From the NCBI RefSeq assembly GCF_900156785.1, contig NZ_FTOP01000014.1:46466-110465 (forward strand): a DNA stretch of 64,000 nt. The letters run 5' to 3'. The DNA comes from Belliella pelovolcani. Lineage in GTDB: Bacteria > Bacteroidota > Bacteroidia > Cytophagales > Cyclobacteriaceae. How positions within the stretch are numbered: position 1 is the stretch's first letter; each line of letters starts with the position of its first letter. The notes beneath the pieces are model-generated. The model worked only from the letters and a program-made list of their open reading frames with translations, had not been told where the DNA came from and did no database searches. Shown one piece after another: positions 26,001-35,706 of the stretch. The translations under genes and the position numbers were made by a program.

Positions 26001-26471
26001 TCAAAACCTACTCGAGTTCTTTTGGTAGACAAAATGTAATCCATCACAGGCAGACCAAGAATTATTGACCAATCTATTTTCTTTGGTAAGGAGAAGATTT
26101 TCAACACCATCGTTGCCACAATTTGCCGCCATCCCTCGGTTGGTTTCAAAAATTAAAGTTAACTCAAATACATGACTAGGATCCAATGCGTCTTTCATTT
26201 CATACAAACCTAAGGCCTGAATCGGTTCGGACAATGGCTCCAAGGATCGATTATTCCTCGTAGAAAACTTGATGAAAGTACCATCATCATTGAAAATATA
26301 GCGCTCTGAAAACACAATCTGATCTCCTGACAAAACCGTATTTGTCATAGGGGCGCTAACAAGGCTTACGTTCCAATAACCCAAAATATTAAACTGAGGA
26401 TCCTTGTCATCTTGGTTACATGACATAAAGCAAAGTAATGCTAGAAAAATATATATAAAGCCTTTTTTCAT
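26001..26471 (-). CDS. Small lipoprotein, lipocalin-like, 156 aa
   Basis: Signal peptide with lipobox FMSC followed by NQDDKDP, the acidic pattern that in Bacteroidota favours surface display. The mature part starts ILGYWNVSLVSAP, typical of lipocalin-like DUF domains, with YIFNDDGTFIKFST in the middle. Two cysteines (in ANCGND and SACDGLH) could form a disulfide. Likely an anchored binding protein of unknown ligand. The stop abuts that of the convergent kinase gene. Confidence 0.75.
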   Translation of the reverse strand: MKKGFIYIFLALLCFMSCNQDDKDPQFNILGYWNVSLVSAPMTNTVLSGDQIVFSERYIFNDDGTFIKFSTRNNRSLEPLSEPIQALGLYEMKDALDPSHVFELTLIFETNRGMAANCGNDGVENLLLTKENRLVNNSWSACDGLHFVYQKNSSRF

Positions 26472-26676
26472 TTCATTTTCAATAATTTAAGCCAAATTAC
26501 TAACGATTAGCCTGAGTTCAAAGTTTTGGAAACAAAAGCCATGCTTGAATTTAATATTCACTTAACTCAGATTTCATAAACTTAGTTTTTTCAAACACAA
26601 ATATCTCATTTTCATAACGCTACATTCATCATCAGTTTATAGTGAGCAGCTACCTTGCAATCAAAACTGAAAGACT

Positions 26677-27540
26677 TTGAAAACACACTTCAAAACCATC
26701 GTGATCTCAGATGTACATTTAGGAACTAAGGGATCCAAAGCCAAAGAAGTAGCCCAATTTCTCAAGATGTATAGCTGTGAAAACCTTATTCTCAATGGAG
26801 ACATTATAGATGGTTGGCAGCTACGGAAATCTGGCTCGTGGAAGCGGAAACACACCAGGTTTTTCAATCGGATGCTCAAAATGATCGAGCGTGACAACAC
26901 CAAGGTTTATTACCTTAGAGGAAATCATGATGATTTTTTAGATCAGATTCTTCCATTACAGATAGGGAATCTTTCCATTCTTGCGGATATGATATATGAA
27001 TCAAATGGAAAAAAATACTTCATCACACACGGGGATATTTTTGATAGTGTCACGACCAACTTGAGATGGATCGCCTACCTAGGAGATATAGGCTATACTT
27101 TTCTACTTTGGCTCAATAGATTGGTCAATTACCATAGAAGAAAAAGAGGCCTTCCGTATTTTTCACTAAGTCAATATATCAAGGGGAAAGTCAAGTCTGC
27201 GGTATCCTACATAGATCAATATGAAGAAGAACTTGCAAAAATGGCCCGAGCCAAAGGCTGTGATGGTATCATCTGCGGTCACATTCACAAAGCTGAGAAT
27301 AGAAGTATAGAAGGGATTGAGTACCTCAATTCGGGAGATTGGGTAGAAACCATGTCAGCCTTGGCCGAAGATGAAGCAGGCAACTGGCAATTGATCTATT
27401 ACAATGAAATCAATTTTAGACAGAAACGAACACAGGAAGAAAGCATCCAAGAAGAATTACCAAAAATTAATTATCAAGAATTGAAAACTGTGGCATTTCA
27501 GAATCTTCAAGATGATCAAAAGCCACCCTTTATGCTTTAA
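26677..27540 (+). CDS. COG2908 metallophosphoesterase (LpxH-like)
   Basis: 287 residues, apparently from a TTG start at 26677, since no in-frame ATG precedes the conserved first strand. The calcineurin-type motifs are SDVHLGTKG, NGDIIDGWQL, RGNHDDFLD, THGDIFDS and GHIHKAE. It belongs with UDP-2,3-diacylglucosamine pyrophosphatase-like enzymes but is a second, distant relative of the true LpxH at 20472. The longer middle region (WIAYLGDIGYTFLLWLNRLV) suggests membrane contact. It precedes a glycosyltransferase gene whose ATG follows its stop by 4 bp, so the substrate may be a glycolipid or nucleotide-sugar intermediate. Confidence 0.85.
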   Translation: MKTHFKTIVISDVHLGTKGSKAKEVAQFLKMYSCENLILNGDIIDGWQLRKSGSWKRKHTRFFNRMLKMIERDNTKVYYLRGNHDDFLDQILPLQIGNLSILADMIYESNGKKYFITHGDIFDSVTTNLRWIAYLGDIGYTFLLWLNRLVNYHRRKRGLPYFSLSQYIKGKVKSAVSYIDQYEEELAKMARAKGCDGIICGHIHKAENRSIEGIEYLNSGDWVETMSALAEDEAGNWQLIYYNEINFRQKRTQEESIQEELPKINYQELKTVAFQNLQDDQKPPFML

Positions 27541-27544
27541 AACC

Positions 27545-28696
27545 ATGAAATTTCTTTTCATAGTCCAAGGGGAAGGGAGAGGCCACATGACCCAAGCGAT
27601 TGCATTAGCATCTATGCTAGAAGAAAAAGGTCATCAAATTGTATCAGTTTGCATTGGCAAAAGCAAAAGAAGAAAAATACCAAATTTTGTCTACGAAAGC
27701 CTTTCCGCTCCAGTCGTCACTTTTGAAAGCCCGAATTTTATCAGCGATAAGGCAAACAAGAAGATCCTCCTCAGAAGAACACTCACCTATAACTTATTCA
27801 AAACTGGTAAATTCCTCAAATCACTCAAACTCCTCAACGAGATTGTGCTGAGCCAACAGCCAGATGTGATCATCAATTTTTATGATTTGCTTGCAGGTGT
27901 CTATAACTTCTGCTACCGTCCCAAATCAGCTTTTTGGGTAATCGGTCATCAATATTTGACAGCACATCCTAAGTTTAGGTTTGCTCCTTCTAAGAATTTT
28001 GAAAAAGAGCTCTTTCTACTCAACAACAAGCTAACAGCTCTAAATGCTGATCGAATCCTCGCACTCTCTTTCAATAAAATGGCCCCAGGTGACCCCAAAT
28101 TCGTCATCATTCCTCCACTTTTGCGCAAATCACTTTTTGAACTCAGTCCAAGCCAAGAAGATTTCATCCTTTGCTATATGGTCAATCCAGGCTATGCAGA
28201 AGAGCTCATTCGATTTGGAAAAACTAATCCACAGATCAAAATAGAAGCCTTCTGGGATAATCCTGAAGCGCTCAAGTTAGAAAACCCGCTTCCTAATATC
28301 ACATTTCATCAAATTGATGATCACTTATTCTTAACTAAGATGGCGGCGTGCCGAGGACTATTGAGTACAGCAGGCTTTGAGTCTATTTGTGAAGCCATGT
28401 ATTTGGGCAAACCCGTGATGATGGTGCCTGTGGCAGGCCAATATGAGCAAGCTTGTAATGCCATAGATGGGGAGGCTGCAGGAGCAGGCATCGCTCATCA
28501 TGAATTTGATTTTGCTTTATTTGACAATTATATCACAAGTCATGACCAATCCAAAAATCAAATGTCTGATTGGATCAAATCATTAGACAAGCTATTGAAT
28601 CAATTGATCAATCATCCTTTGAACTCGAAACCTCACAAATCAAAACTCGCGAATCCATACTTTAAGGCACATTTGACAATAACCCAAAAAGCATAA
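27545..28696 (+). CDS. Glycosyltransferase, MurG-like (GT-B)
   Basis: 383 residues from the ATG at 27545. The GT-B fold is suggested by the N-terminal FLFIVQGEGRGHMTQAIALASML (glycine-rich first loop) and by the C-terminal donor-site region LLSTAGFESICEAMYLGKPVMMVPVAGQYEQACNA. This resembles the MurG/family 28 and UDP-glycosyltransferase signature with a conserved Glu and Gln. It probably transfers a sugar from a nucleotide donor to a lipid or other small acceptor at the membrane. It lies between the metallophosphoesterase and GH63 genes, which supports a glycoconjugate pathway; the acceptor is unknown. Confidence 0.82.
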   Translation: MKFLFIVQGEGRGHMTQAIALASMLEEKGHQIVSVCIGKSKRRKIPNFVYESLSAPVVTFESPNFISDKANKKILLRRTLTYNLFKTGKFLKSLKLLNEIVLSQQPDVIINFYDLLAGVYNFCYRPKSAFWVIGHQYLTAHPKFRFAPSKNFEKELFLLNNKLTALNADRILALSFNKMAPGDPKFVIIPPLLRKSLFELSPSQEDFILCYMVNPGYAEELIRFGKTNPQIKIEAFWDNPEALKLENPLPNITFHQIDDHLFLTKMAACRGLLSTAGFESICEAMYLGKPVMMVPVAGQYEQACNAIDGEAAGAGIAHHEFDFALFDNYITSHDQSKNQMSDWIKSLDKLLNQLINHPLNSKPHKSKLANPYFKAHLTITQKA

Positions 28697-28850
28697 ACAG
28701 CTTGGAAACTGTCATTTGAATTTCCAAAGCACTGTTTTCAAACGATTTCGAAAAAATAATTATACCTTTTTCATACATCCTTATCTTTTTAGCCCATCTA
28801 GTCTGCTAAAAATTGGTAAATTTCGAACTGATAGTTTGCATTCGAAATTC

Positions 28851-31520
28851 ATGAATATAGAAAAACAGAGGCTTTTAGAGGATAGGGAGCGAAAGAAGCA
28901 TTGGAAAAAGTGGGGGCCTTACCTGACAGAGAGACAATGGGGAACTGTTCGTGAAGATTACAGTAAGGATGGTTCTGCTTGGGAAAATGTCACCCACGAG
29001 GATGCTCGTAGCAAAGCCTATCGTTGGGGTGAGGAAGGAATAGGTGGCATCAGCGATCACAAGCAAAAGCTGTGCATCAGCTGGGCTTTTTGGAATGGTA
29101 AAGACCCTCAGATCAAAGAAAGATTATTTGGATTGACAGGTAATCAAGGAAATCATGGGGAGGATGTCAAAGAACTATATTATTACTTGGACAGCACTCC
29201 TACCCATAGCTATATGAAGATGCTGTACAAGTATCCTCAGAATGAATTCCCTTATGGGAAACTGGTAGACGAAAATAGGAAAAGAGGCAAAAAAGAAAGA
29301 GAGTACGAGCTCATTGATACTGGGATTTTTGATCAGGACGAGTACTTCGATATTTTCATAGAATATGCCAAAAACGACGTAGAAGACATTGTTGGGAAAG
29401 CTACGATTCATAATAGAGGAGATAAAGACGCTGAAATAGTCGTCATGCCCACCATTTGGTTTCGAAAAACCTGGTTTACAGGTCACGAACCTTTTCTTCC
29501 CAAATTAAGTAAGGTCAAAAAAAATCGGATCAAGGCTTTTACACCAAAAAATGGGAATTATTTTTTCACTTTCGAGGGAAAACCGAAATTGAAGTTCTGT
29601 GACAATGAAACAAACAGGGAGAGACTATATCACATTCCCAACGAAAAGCAATATCTCAAAGACGGAATCAATGATTATGTAGTAGATGGAGACAAATCAC
29701 ATCTAAACAAAGGACATTTCGGCACAAAAGCAGCTGCAATCTACAAACTTATTGTACCTGCAAAGGGGAGTGTATCTGTGAAATTCAGAATGATGCATCA
29801 GCAATTTGATGATGCTACCGAGCATTGTGAATCTATCCTTGCATCTAGAAAAAAGGATGCAGACGACTTCTATGCTATTATTCAAGAGAATATTCAAGAG
29901 GAGGAATTAAAACAAATTCAGCGGCAGGCCTTTGCAGGCATGATGTGGGGGAAGCAGTTTTACTACTACAATGTAGAAAGGTGGCTTGATGGAGATCCAG
30001 GAAGATATATCCCCCCTGTAGAAAGAAAAAAAGGGCGAAACAATCAATGGCGCCATCTCCAAAACTATGACATCATATCCATGCCTGATAAATGGGAATA
30101 TCCATGGTATGCGGCTTGGGATTTGGCTTTCCATTGTATCCCAATTGCTAGAATCGATCCCGATTTTGCAAAAAATCAACTGATCCTGCTGCTCAACGAA
30201 TGGTACATGCACCCCAATGGGCAAATTCCAGCTTATGAATGGAATTTCTCTGATGTAAATCCTCCTGTACATGCTTATGCCGTCGAGCGGGTCTATCAGA
30301 TTGATAAGAAAATGAATGGGGGCAAAGGTGACCAAGAGTTTCTTGAACGAGCGCTTCACAAGCTGATGCTCAATTTCACTTGGTGGGTCAATAGAAAAGA
30401 CAATGACGGGAAAAATCTCTTCGAAGGTGGATTCCTTGGTTTGGACAATATCTCTTTGATAGATAGAAGTCACGCAGCTTTATACAAAGGTAAACTAGAG
30501 CAAGCAGACGCGACATCTTGGATGGCTATGTTTTCACTGAACATGCTAAGAATCTCACTTGATCTCTGTGAATTCAACAAGGTCTACCAGTTTACCGCCA
30601 CCAAATTCTTGGAGCATTTTCTCTACATAGCAGGAGCTATGAACAATATCTCTGGAGAAAACATCAGCCTTTGGGATGATGCAGACAATTTCTTCTATGA
30701 CATCTTCCACCTACATGGCAAAGACCCTAAGGTCATGAAAGTGCGATCAATAGTTGGGATTATTCCTTTTTTCGCTGTGGAACCCATACGCGAAGAAATG
30801 TTTGAAAACCTCCCTGAATTCAAAAAGCGCATGGAATTCTTCATGAAAGAAAAGCCCAAACTTGCTTCTTTGGTGACAAGCTGGGAACAGCCGGGACATG
30901 ACAAGAGAAGGTTATTTGCCCTACTGAGAGGACATAGAATGAAGAGTATTTTACAGAAAATGCTAGATAGTGATGAATTTCTCAGCGAATATGGGATTCG
31001 TTCCCTCTCCAAATACCATGAAAAGAACCCCTACTCCATGCAAATCAATGGGGATGTCTCTACGATCTCTTATATACCGGGAGAATCAGACTCTTTGATG
31101 TTTGGAGGTAATTCAAACTGGCGAGGCCCAATTTGGTTTCCTATCAATTATCTGATCATAGAGTCACTAAAGCGATATGACTTCTACTATGGCGGCGAAT
31201 TCAGCATCGAATATCCTACAGGGTCTGGCAACTTCCTAACCATGGATTTGATCGCCAAGGAACTTTCCCTACGCTGTATGAAAATCTTCATGAAGGATCA
31301 AAATGGACATCGCCCATTCAATGGCGACTACAAGAAAATGCAAGAGGATCCACATTTCAGAGATTATATACTCTTTTATGAATATTTCCACGGAGATAAT
31401 GGCAGAGGGCTTGGTGCTTCACATCAGACAGGTTGGACTGGGTTGGTCGCTGAGATGATCTACAAATACAGTAAAGACGATTCGGACAAAAAATATGCTA
31501 CTCCCCTTTTTAGAATCTGA
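28851..31520 (+). CDS. GH63-family glycoside hydrolase (MGH1-like glucosidase), 889 aa
   Basis: From the ATG at 28851 (MNIEKQRLLEDRERKKHW), because upstream codons are unlike the family start. Characteristic blocks include WGTVREDYSKDGSAW, RWGEEGIGGISDHKQ, the (alpha/alpha)6 barrel with PDKWEYPWYAAWDLAFHCIP, and NWRGPIWFPINYLIIESL, which carry the likely acidic catalytic residues. GH63 enzymes cleave alpha-glucosyl or mannosylglycerate linkages; the substrate cannot be fixed here. No signal peptide, so it is cytoplasmic. Its end overlaps rnhB by 26 bp. Confidence 0.88.
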   Translation: MNIEKQRLLEDRERKKHWKKWGPYLTERQWGTVREDYSKDGSAWENVTHEDARSKAYRWGEEGIGGISDHKQKLCISWAFWNGKDPQIKERLFGLTGNQGNHGEDVKELYYYLDSTPTHSYMKMLYKYPQNEFPYGKLVDENRKRGKKEREYELIDTGIFDQDEYFDIFIEYAKNDVEDIVGKATIHNRGDKDAEIVVMPTIWFRKTWFTGHEPFLPKLSKVKKNRIKAFTPKNGNYFFTFEGKPKLKFCDNETNRERLYHIPNEKQYLKDGINDYVVDGDKSHLNKGHFGTKAAAIYKLIVPAKGSVSVKFRMMHQQFDDATEHCESILASRKKDADDFYAIIQENIQEEELKQIQRQAFAGMMWGKQFYYYNVERWLDGDPGRYIPPVERKKGRNNQWRHLQNYDIISMPDKWEYPWYAAWDLAFHCIPIARIDPDFAKNQLILLLNEWYMHPNGQIPAYEWNFSDVNPPVHAYAVERVYQIDKKMNGGKGDQEFLERALHKLMLNFTWWVNRKDNDGKNLFEGGFLGLDNISLIDRSHAALYKGKLEQADATSWMAMFSLNMLRISLDLCEFNKVYQFTATKFLEHFLYIAGAMNNISGENISLWDDADNFFYDIFHLHGKDPKVMKVRSIVGIIPFFAVEPIREEMFENLPEFKKRMEFFMKEKPKLASLVTSWEQPGHDKRRLFALLRGHRMKSILQKMLDSDEFLSEYGIRSLSKYHEKNPYSMQINGDVSTISYIPGESDSLMFGGNSNWRGPIWFPINYLIIESLKRYDFYYGGEFSIEYPTGSGNFLTMDLIAKELSLRCMKIFMKDQNGHRPFNGDYKKMQEDPHFRDYILFYEYFHGDNGRGLGASHQTGWTGLVAEMIYKYSKDDSDKKYATPLFRI

Positions 31521-32091
31521 TAGATTGGAAGCTGGATGTGACGAGGTGGGCAGAGGCTGTCTTTGTGGCCCAGTAGTGGCCGCAGCAGTAATACTACCTC
31601 CTGACTATGCCCACGAATTGATCAATGATTCCAAAAAACTTACGAAAACCAACCGAGAATCTTTGGTCCTTGAAATAAAAAAACATGCCATAGCCTGGGC
31701 AGTAGCAGAGGCAAGCGTAGCTGAAATTGACGAAATCAATATCCTCAATGCTTCTTTTCTAGCTATGAATCGCGCCATCATTAGTCTGACTCAATCACCA
31801 GCTCATTTGCTTATCGATGGCAATAGATTCAAAACAGATCTGGAAATCCCATATAGTTGCATCATCAAAGGAGATGGAAAATACGCCAGCATCGCCGCAG
31901 CTTCCATTTTGGCCAAAGTATATCGAGATCAGCTGATGGCAGAATATGCCATGCAATACCCAGGTTATGGATGGGAAAAGAATGCCGGGTACCCAACTAA
32001 GGCGCATAGAGAAGGCATCATCAAACTAGGGCTGACGCCTATCCATAGAAAGTCCTTCAAACATTTGCCAGAGCAAATGAAACTTTTCTAG
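31495..32091 (+). CDS. rnhB: Ribonuclease HII
   Basis: 198 residues. The signature is intact: EAGCDEVGRGCLCGPVVAAAV carries the first Asp-Glu pair, LLIDGNRFK the third acidic residue, and ASIAAASILAKVYRD the conserved block with the fourth Asp. It cleaves the RNA strand of RNA-DNA hybrids and removes misincorporated ribonucleotides. Its start lies 26 bp inside the GH63 gene. Its TAG shares CTAG with the stop of the convergent DsrE-like gene. Confidence 0.95.
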   Translation: MLLPFLESDRLEAGCDEVGRGCLCGPVVAAAVILPPDYAHELINDSKKLTKTNRESLVLEIKKHAIAWAVAEASVAEIDEINILNASFLAMNRAIISLTQSPAHLLIDGNRFKTDLEIPYSCIIKGDGKYASIAAASILAKVYRDQLMAEYAMQYPGYGWEKNAGYPTKAHREGIIKLGLTPIHRKSFKHLPEQMKLF

Positions 32092-32630
32092 AACCGCATC
32101 AGCATATACCCCTGTGGCACATACTTGGTGAGTGTAGTAAGCATCGAAAGCGCTATCTCTGCTCCACCCCAAACATCCGTGGTCAACATGTCTCTTGCAA
32201 TCAGTGACTGTCCACAAACATAGAATTCGACCACACCACTTTCCTTCAAGGCTTCAAACACTGGAAGGTTGGGATTTTCTATGCCATAAAGCTTTTTATA
32301 AAAATCATCATTCAAAACGCTAAACACCGCACCACCATGGATTGCCACCTTTACCTTGATATTATCTTTGGATACACCAGCTATCCCATGTAGGTTGACC
32401 ATTCTGGCAATATTATCTACCATTCTATTGACTGTACCTGGAGACTCCGCAGCCGATACAAGGTCGATGATAATTTTATAAGTCCCATCAGGATCTGGTC
32501 TTTCGGTTGCCTCAGGAATTTCATAAATCCCTCCAAATCCTTTTACAATTGGGAATTGAGGTGTTTGGGCATAAGAAAAGGTTGAAAAAGCAAGAGAAAG
32601 GAATAGGGTAATATTAAAGAGTTTGTTCAT
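32088..32630 (-). CDS. Exported DsrE-family protein
   Basis: 180 residues from the ATG at 32630 (MNKLFN). A signal peptide is cut near FSYAQ. The mature region has the DsrE/DsrF-like alpha/beta order: YKIIIDLVSAA, then VKVAIHGGAVFSVL, GVVEFYVCGQSLIARD and a final helix with YMLMRF. One Cys lies in YVCGQS, where many DsrE-like proteins keep a reactive cysteine. Periplasmic DsrE members take part in sulfur transfer or redox in some bacteria; here the role is unknown. Confidence 0.82.
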   Translation of the reverse strand: MNKLFNITLFLSLAFSTFSYAQTPQFPIVKGFGGIYEIPEATERPDPDGTYKIIIDLVSAAESPGTVNRMVDNIARMVNLHGIAGVSKDNIKVKVAIHGGAVFSVLNDDFYKKLYGIENPNLPVFEALKESGVVEFYVCGQSLIARDMLTTDVWGGAEIALSMLTTLTKYVPQGYMLMRF

Positions 32631-33035
32631 GTTGAGTTTTCGATTAATATGATAGATATCAAGATTATTCACGAATCTAATTAAAATAAGATTACGCAAA
32701 AGTATTGACTCAATAGTAAGGCTTATTTTTAGTTAAATGACATAATAATAAATTTGAATTTCCCATAAGGACATATCATTTGATTAAAAATCCAACAAAA
32801 AATCAAAAACCTCACTAGATCAAGCAAAAAAAGAGGAGAGTATTGAAAATATTTCACCGGGTATGAACTACCTATTTTAATAAATATTATCTTAATATAT
32901 AATAATAAAAATATTATATTAAAAAAATTGAATTTATTGAAGAATAAAAAAACAAACTAAAATTAGTGTTTATAGTAATTTTTGACTTACTTCCAACTGT
33001 CATTCAATCAGCAATAACTATTTAATTTTTGAGGA
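32631..33035. other. A+T-rich intergenic region
   Basis: About 400 bp upstream of two divergent genes (DsrE-like and the first barrel protein). It contains long runs of ATATTAT-type sequence near 32880-32930 and no convincing open frame or terminator. It presumably holds promoters for both sides; no exact TAnnTTTG match was found. Confidence 0.5.
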
Positions 33036-33587
33036 ATGTTGAAAATTTTAAGAATATTATTTATACCTATATTAATAATTTTAAGCTGTCAATTATCACA
33101 TAGCCAAGTCTACATGGGAGGAGGAAGAACAGTAAGTTTTTTTACTCCTGCAAGTCAAGATCAGCATTATGGGTACGGCGCAATTATCCAGCGCCAGATT
33201 TATCTCAATGATGGTAAATTCTCATTTACACCTACCTTACAAGGAAGTATATTGACTGATAAACAGTATTCACTTATCTCACCGCAAATCTACGCATCAA
33301 CTACACTTGGTCTACATTTAAACTATGATTTACTTTCGATCGGAAAATTCCGTTTAACTCCATTTATTGGGCCGTCCTTTATTTGGGCTACGGGATTAAG
33401 ATCAGGAAGTGACTTTTTCGAAAATGATACCAGTAACTTTTATCGTTCAGGACTAGAGGGTGGTGTGTCATTGAGCTATTTCTTTTCTGATAAATTCAGC
33501 ATGAAAGTTATTCCACTAACTTATACTTGGGGAACTAAAGATTTTGTACAAGGTGATGTGTTAAGGTTTTTATTCCAAATCATGTAG
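33036..33587 (+). CDS. Outer-membrane beta-barrel protein, first of a tandem pair
   Basis: 183 residues. A signal peptide (to about HSQ) is followed by barrel strands rich in aromatic and polar residues: VYMGGGRTVSFF, YGAIIQRQIYLNDGKFSFTPTLQ, LGLHLNYDLLSIGKFRLTPFIGPSFIWATGLRSGSDFF. It ends SMKVIPLTYTWGTKDFVQGDVLRFLFQIM. The next gene (33649) is a clear paralogue sharing this layout and nearly the same C-terminal 20 residues. Family unknown; it probably resides in the outer membrane. Confidence 0.75.
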   Translation: MLKILRILFIPILIILSCQLSHSQVYMGGGRTVSFFTPASQDQHYGYGAIIQRQIYLNDGKFSFTPTLQGSILTDKQYSLISPQIYASTTLGLHLNYDLLSIGKFRLTPFIGPSFIWATGLRSGSDFFENDTSNFYRSGLEGGVSLSYFFSDKFSMKVIPLTYTWGTKDFVQGDVLRFLFQIM

Positions 33588-33648
33588 ATACATCTCAAAT
33601 AACACCATAAGAGCTTAAACAATAATTTAATTCAATATTAAAACTGCA

Positions 33649-34197
33649 ATGATTAAAATCTTAAAAGCCTTATCAATTTTGGTTATTCTTATTTCCTTAA
33701 GCCAAAAAACGTATTCACAAGTTTATCTTGGTGGAGCCGGAGTTATCAGTCAATTTAGTCCATCAGCTCTAGAAGAATACAGAGGATTTGGAGCCATTAT
33801 TCAGCGTCAAATTAACCTAAAAGATAGGTTTTCTTTGACTCCAACATTTCAAGGAAATTTATTGACAGATAAACAATACCTAGAATTTTCGCCAGAATTC
33901 TATACTACAGTATCTCTCGCAACTCACATTAATTATGATATCATTTCTACAAAAAAGATTAAAATTTCTCCATTTGTGGGGCCATCGTTTGTTTGGGCTA
34001 CTGGAATCAGATCGGGCAGGGTATTTTTAGACCAAGAGTCAATTAACTTTTATAGATTAGGTCTTGAAACAGGACTTTCTTTGGTTTATGTTCATTCTGA
34101 AAAATTCAGTTTAAAATTTATTCCTCTGACTTATACTTGGGGGACTAAAGATTTTGTTCAGGGTAATTTATTTAGTCTTTTGCTTCAAATCATGTAG
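33649..34197 (+). CDS. Outer-membrane beta-barrel protein, second of a tandem pair
   Basis: 182 residues, paralogous to the preceding gene: signal peptide, VYLGGAGVISQFSPS, FGAIIQRQINLKDRFSLTPTFQ, ISPFVGPSFVWATGIRSGRVF, and the end LKFIPLTYTWGTKDFVQG with LLLQIM. The copies differ most in the first strands. They are 62 bp apart with no terminator between, so they are likely co-transcribed after local duplication. Role unrecognised. Confidence 0.75.
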   Translation: MIKILKALSILVILISLSQKTYSQVYLGGAGVISQFSPSALEEYRGFGAIIQRQINLKDRFSLTPTFQGNLLTDKQYLEFSPEFYTTVSLATHINYDIISTKKIKISPFVGPSFVWATGIRSGRVFLDQESINFYRLGLETGLSLVYVHSEKFSLKFIPLTYTWGTKDFVQGNLFSLLLQIM

Positions 34198-34304
34198 TCT
34201 TATACTAAGTAACAAAATAGAAGTAAATATGCTCCTAAAGCTTTTCTAAATTTCACTATCACCGCAACTTCTCGAAACCTAAAAAATCACTCATCTCAAA
34301 AATA

Positions 34305-34332
34305 AAAAAGCCCCAATTTCTTGGAGCTTTTT
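34305..34332. terminator. Terminator between the barrel gene and tRNA-Leu
   Basis: AAAAAGCCCCAA, loop TTTC and TTGGAGCTTTTT form a 12-bp stem with one mismatch. It serves the minus-strand tRNA, whose 3' end it touches, and possibly the plus-strand barrel pair. Confidence 0.7.
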
Positions 34333-34333
34333 G

Positions 34334-34416
34334 TGCGCACGAGAAGATTCGAACTTCCACACCCGTAGGGCACCACCCCCTCAAGATGGCGTGTCTACCA
34401 GTTTCACCACGTGCGC
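34334..34416 (-). tRNA. tRNA-Leu(GAG)
   Basis: 83 nt on the minus strand, 34416 to 34334, CCA not encoded. The acceptor arms GCGCACG and CGTGCGC pair fully, with discriminator A. The D-arm reads GTGGTGAAACTGGTAGACAC as in leucine tRNAs. The anticodon stem CCATC/GGTGG encloses loop TTGAGGG, giving anticodon GAG. A long variable arm (class II) follows, then the T-arm with GTTCGAATC. Confidence 0.93.
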
Positions 34417-34515
34417 GGTACAAGGGAGAGCAAAAGTAGAAAGGAAAGCCTTTCTCTGCAAATCTTATTTGTGATTTTTCAAGCTCAGAAAGCCTGAATA
34501 CTCATTATCAATCTT

Positions 34516-35400
34516 TTATTTTGAATACACCTTTCCCTCTGCCGCCAGAAGGGTATTGTATAGCAGGGATGCTATCGTCATCGGGCCAACTCCTCCTGGT
34601 ACAGGCGTGATAGCAGCTACTTTGGCAGCTACTTCGTCAAACTTCACATCGCCTATAAGCTTGAACCCTGACTTCTTACTCGCATCCGCAATTCTGTGAA
34701 TCCCAACATCTATAACCGTAGCACCCTCTTTGACCATGTCGGCAGTCACAAACTCAGGCTTACCGATGGCTACGATCAGAATATCAGCAGTCTTGGTGAT
34801 CTCAGAAAGATTTTGAGTTCTACTATGTGTCAACGTCACAGTACAATTACCAGGGTATTCATTTCTAGCCATCAAAATACTCATAGGTGAGCCCACAATG
34901 TGACTTCTTCCTATAACTACGCAATGCTTACCCGCAGTATCGATATTGTATCTTTTCAAAAGCTCTACAATTCCATAGGGAGTAGCAGCGACATAAGCTG
35001 GCCAGCCTAAGGTCATTCTACCCACATTCGCCGGAGTGAATCCATCTACATCCTTTTCTGGCTTGATCTTATTGGTTACTTTCTCCACAGAAATATGCTT
35101 TGGCAAAGGCAATTGCACAATCAATCCATCAATTTCATCATTTTGATTGATCCCTTCTACCACTTTCAACAATTCCTCCTCAGTTACAGTCTCTTCAAGT
35201 CTCACTAAAGTAGATTCAAAACCAACTTGCTCACAGGCCTTCACTTTCGCTCCTACATAAGTCTGACTTGCCCCATCATTCCCAACCAATATTGCAGCTA
35301 GGTGCGGCGACTTACCTCCCTTTTCTTTGATTTGAGCTACACTTGCCCCAATTTCTGATTTGATTTCTTCTGAGGTTTTTTTACCGTCGATTAATAACAT
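34516..35400 (-). CDS. folD: Bifunctional methylenetetrahydrofolate dehydrogenase/cyclohydrolase FolD
   Basis: 294 residues, normal length. The catalytic Tyr and Lys sit in [31 protein letters not shown] is the family motif, [14 protein letters not shown] follows, and the NADP Rossmann part is [17 protein letters not shown] with the C-terminal [11 protein letters not shown]. It interconverts methylene-, methenyl- and formyl-tetrahydrofolate in the cytoplasm. It is transcribed alone from ATG at 35400. Confidence 0.97.
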   Translation of the reverse strand: MLLIDGKKTSEEIKSEIGASVAQIKEKGGKSPHLAAILVGNDGASQTYVGAKVKACEQVGFESTLVRLEETVTEEELLKVVEGINQNDEIDGLIVQLPLPKHISVEKVTNKIKPEKDVDGFTPANVGRMTLGWPAYVAATPYGIVELLKRYNIDTAGKHCVVIGRSHIVGSPMSILMARNEYPGNCTVTLTHSRTQNLSEITKTADILIVAIGKPEFVTADMVKEGATVIDVGIHRIADASKKSGFKLIGDVKFDEVAAKVAAITPVPGGVGPMTIASLLYNTLLAAEGKVYSK

Positions 35401-35706
35401 GTTGATTGAAGGTTGTAAAATTGAAAGATTTTAAATTTTTATTTGAGGTGCTTTTTCTTTGGGTGATTGTAAAGGTAAAAAGTTTGGAGAAATACCTCCA
35501 AACTTTCATAATTAGTAGCTCGATATCATTTTTTTAAATATCTCAAGTCGGAATTTATTTTTCTAGTAACAATCCACGAAGAACTTTTGACTCTACATAT
35601 ATCGTCGTAAGCTTATTTCCATGTATATCGCAAAGCATATATCAGTGATTTACCTAAAATAACTTCCCTATCACAGTCTTGTATCTTATGTCTTGTGTCT
35701 TGAATC
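35401..35706. other. Intergenic region with short direct repeats
   Basis: 306 bp between two minus-strand genes. No gene was found. Near the lepA stop (about 35675-35708) a degenerate short direct repeat occurs: the motif TCTTGTATCT with variants TATGTCTTG, TGTCTTG and TGAATCTTA. Nothing resembling a clear terminator was seen. Confidence 0.45.

Noticed and set aside
26677..27540. Second lpxH
   Set aside because: Shares the phosphoesterase motifs but differs widely from the true LpxH at 20472 and has a longer middle region.
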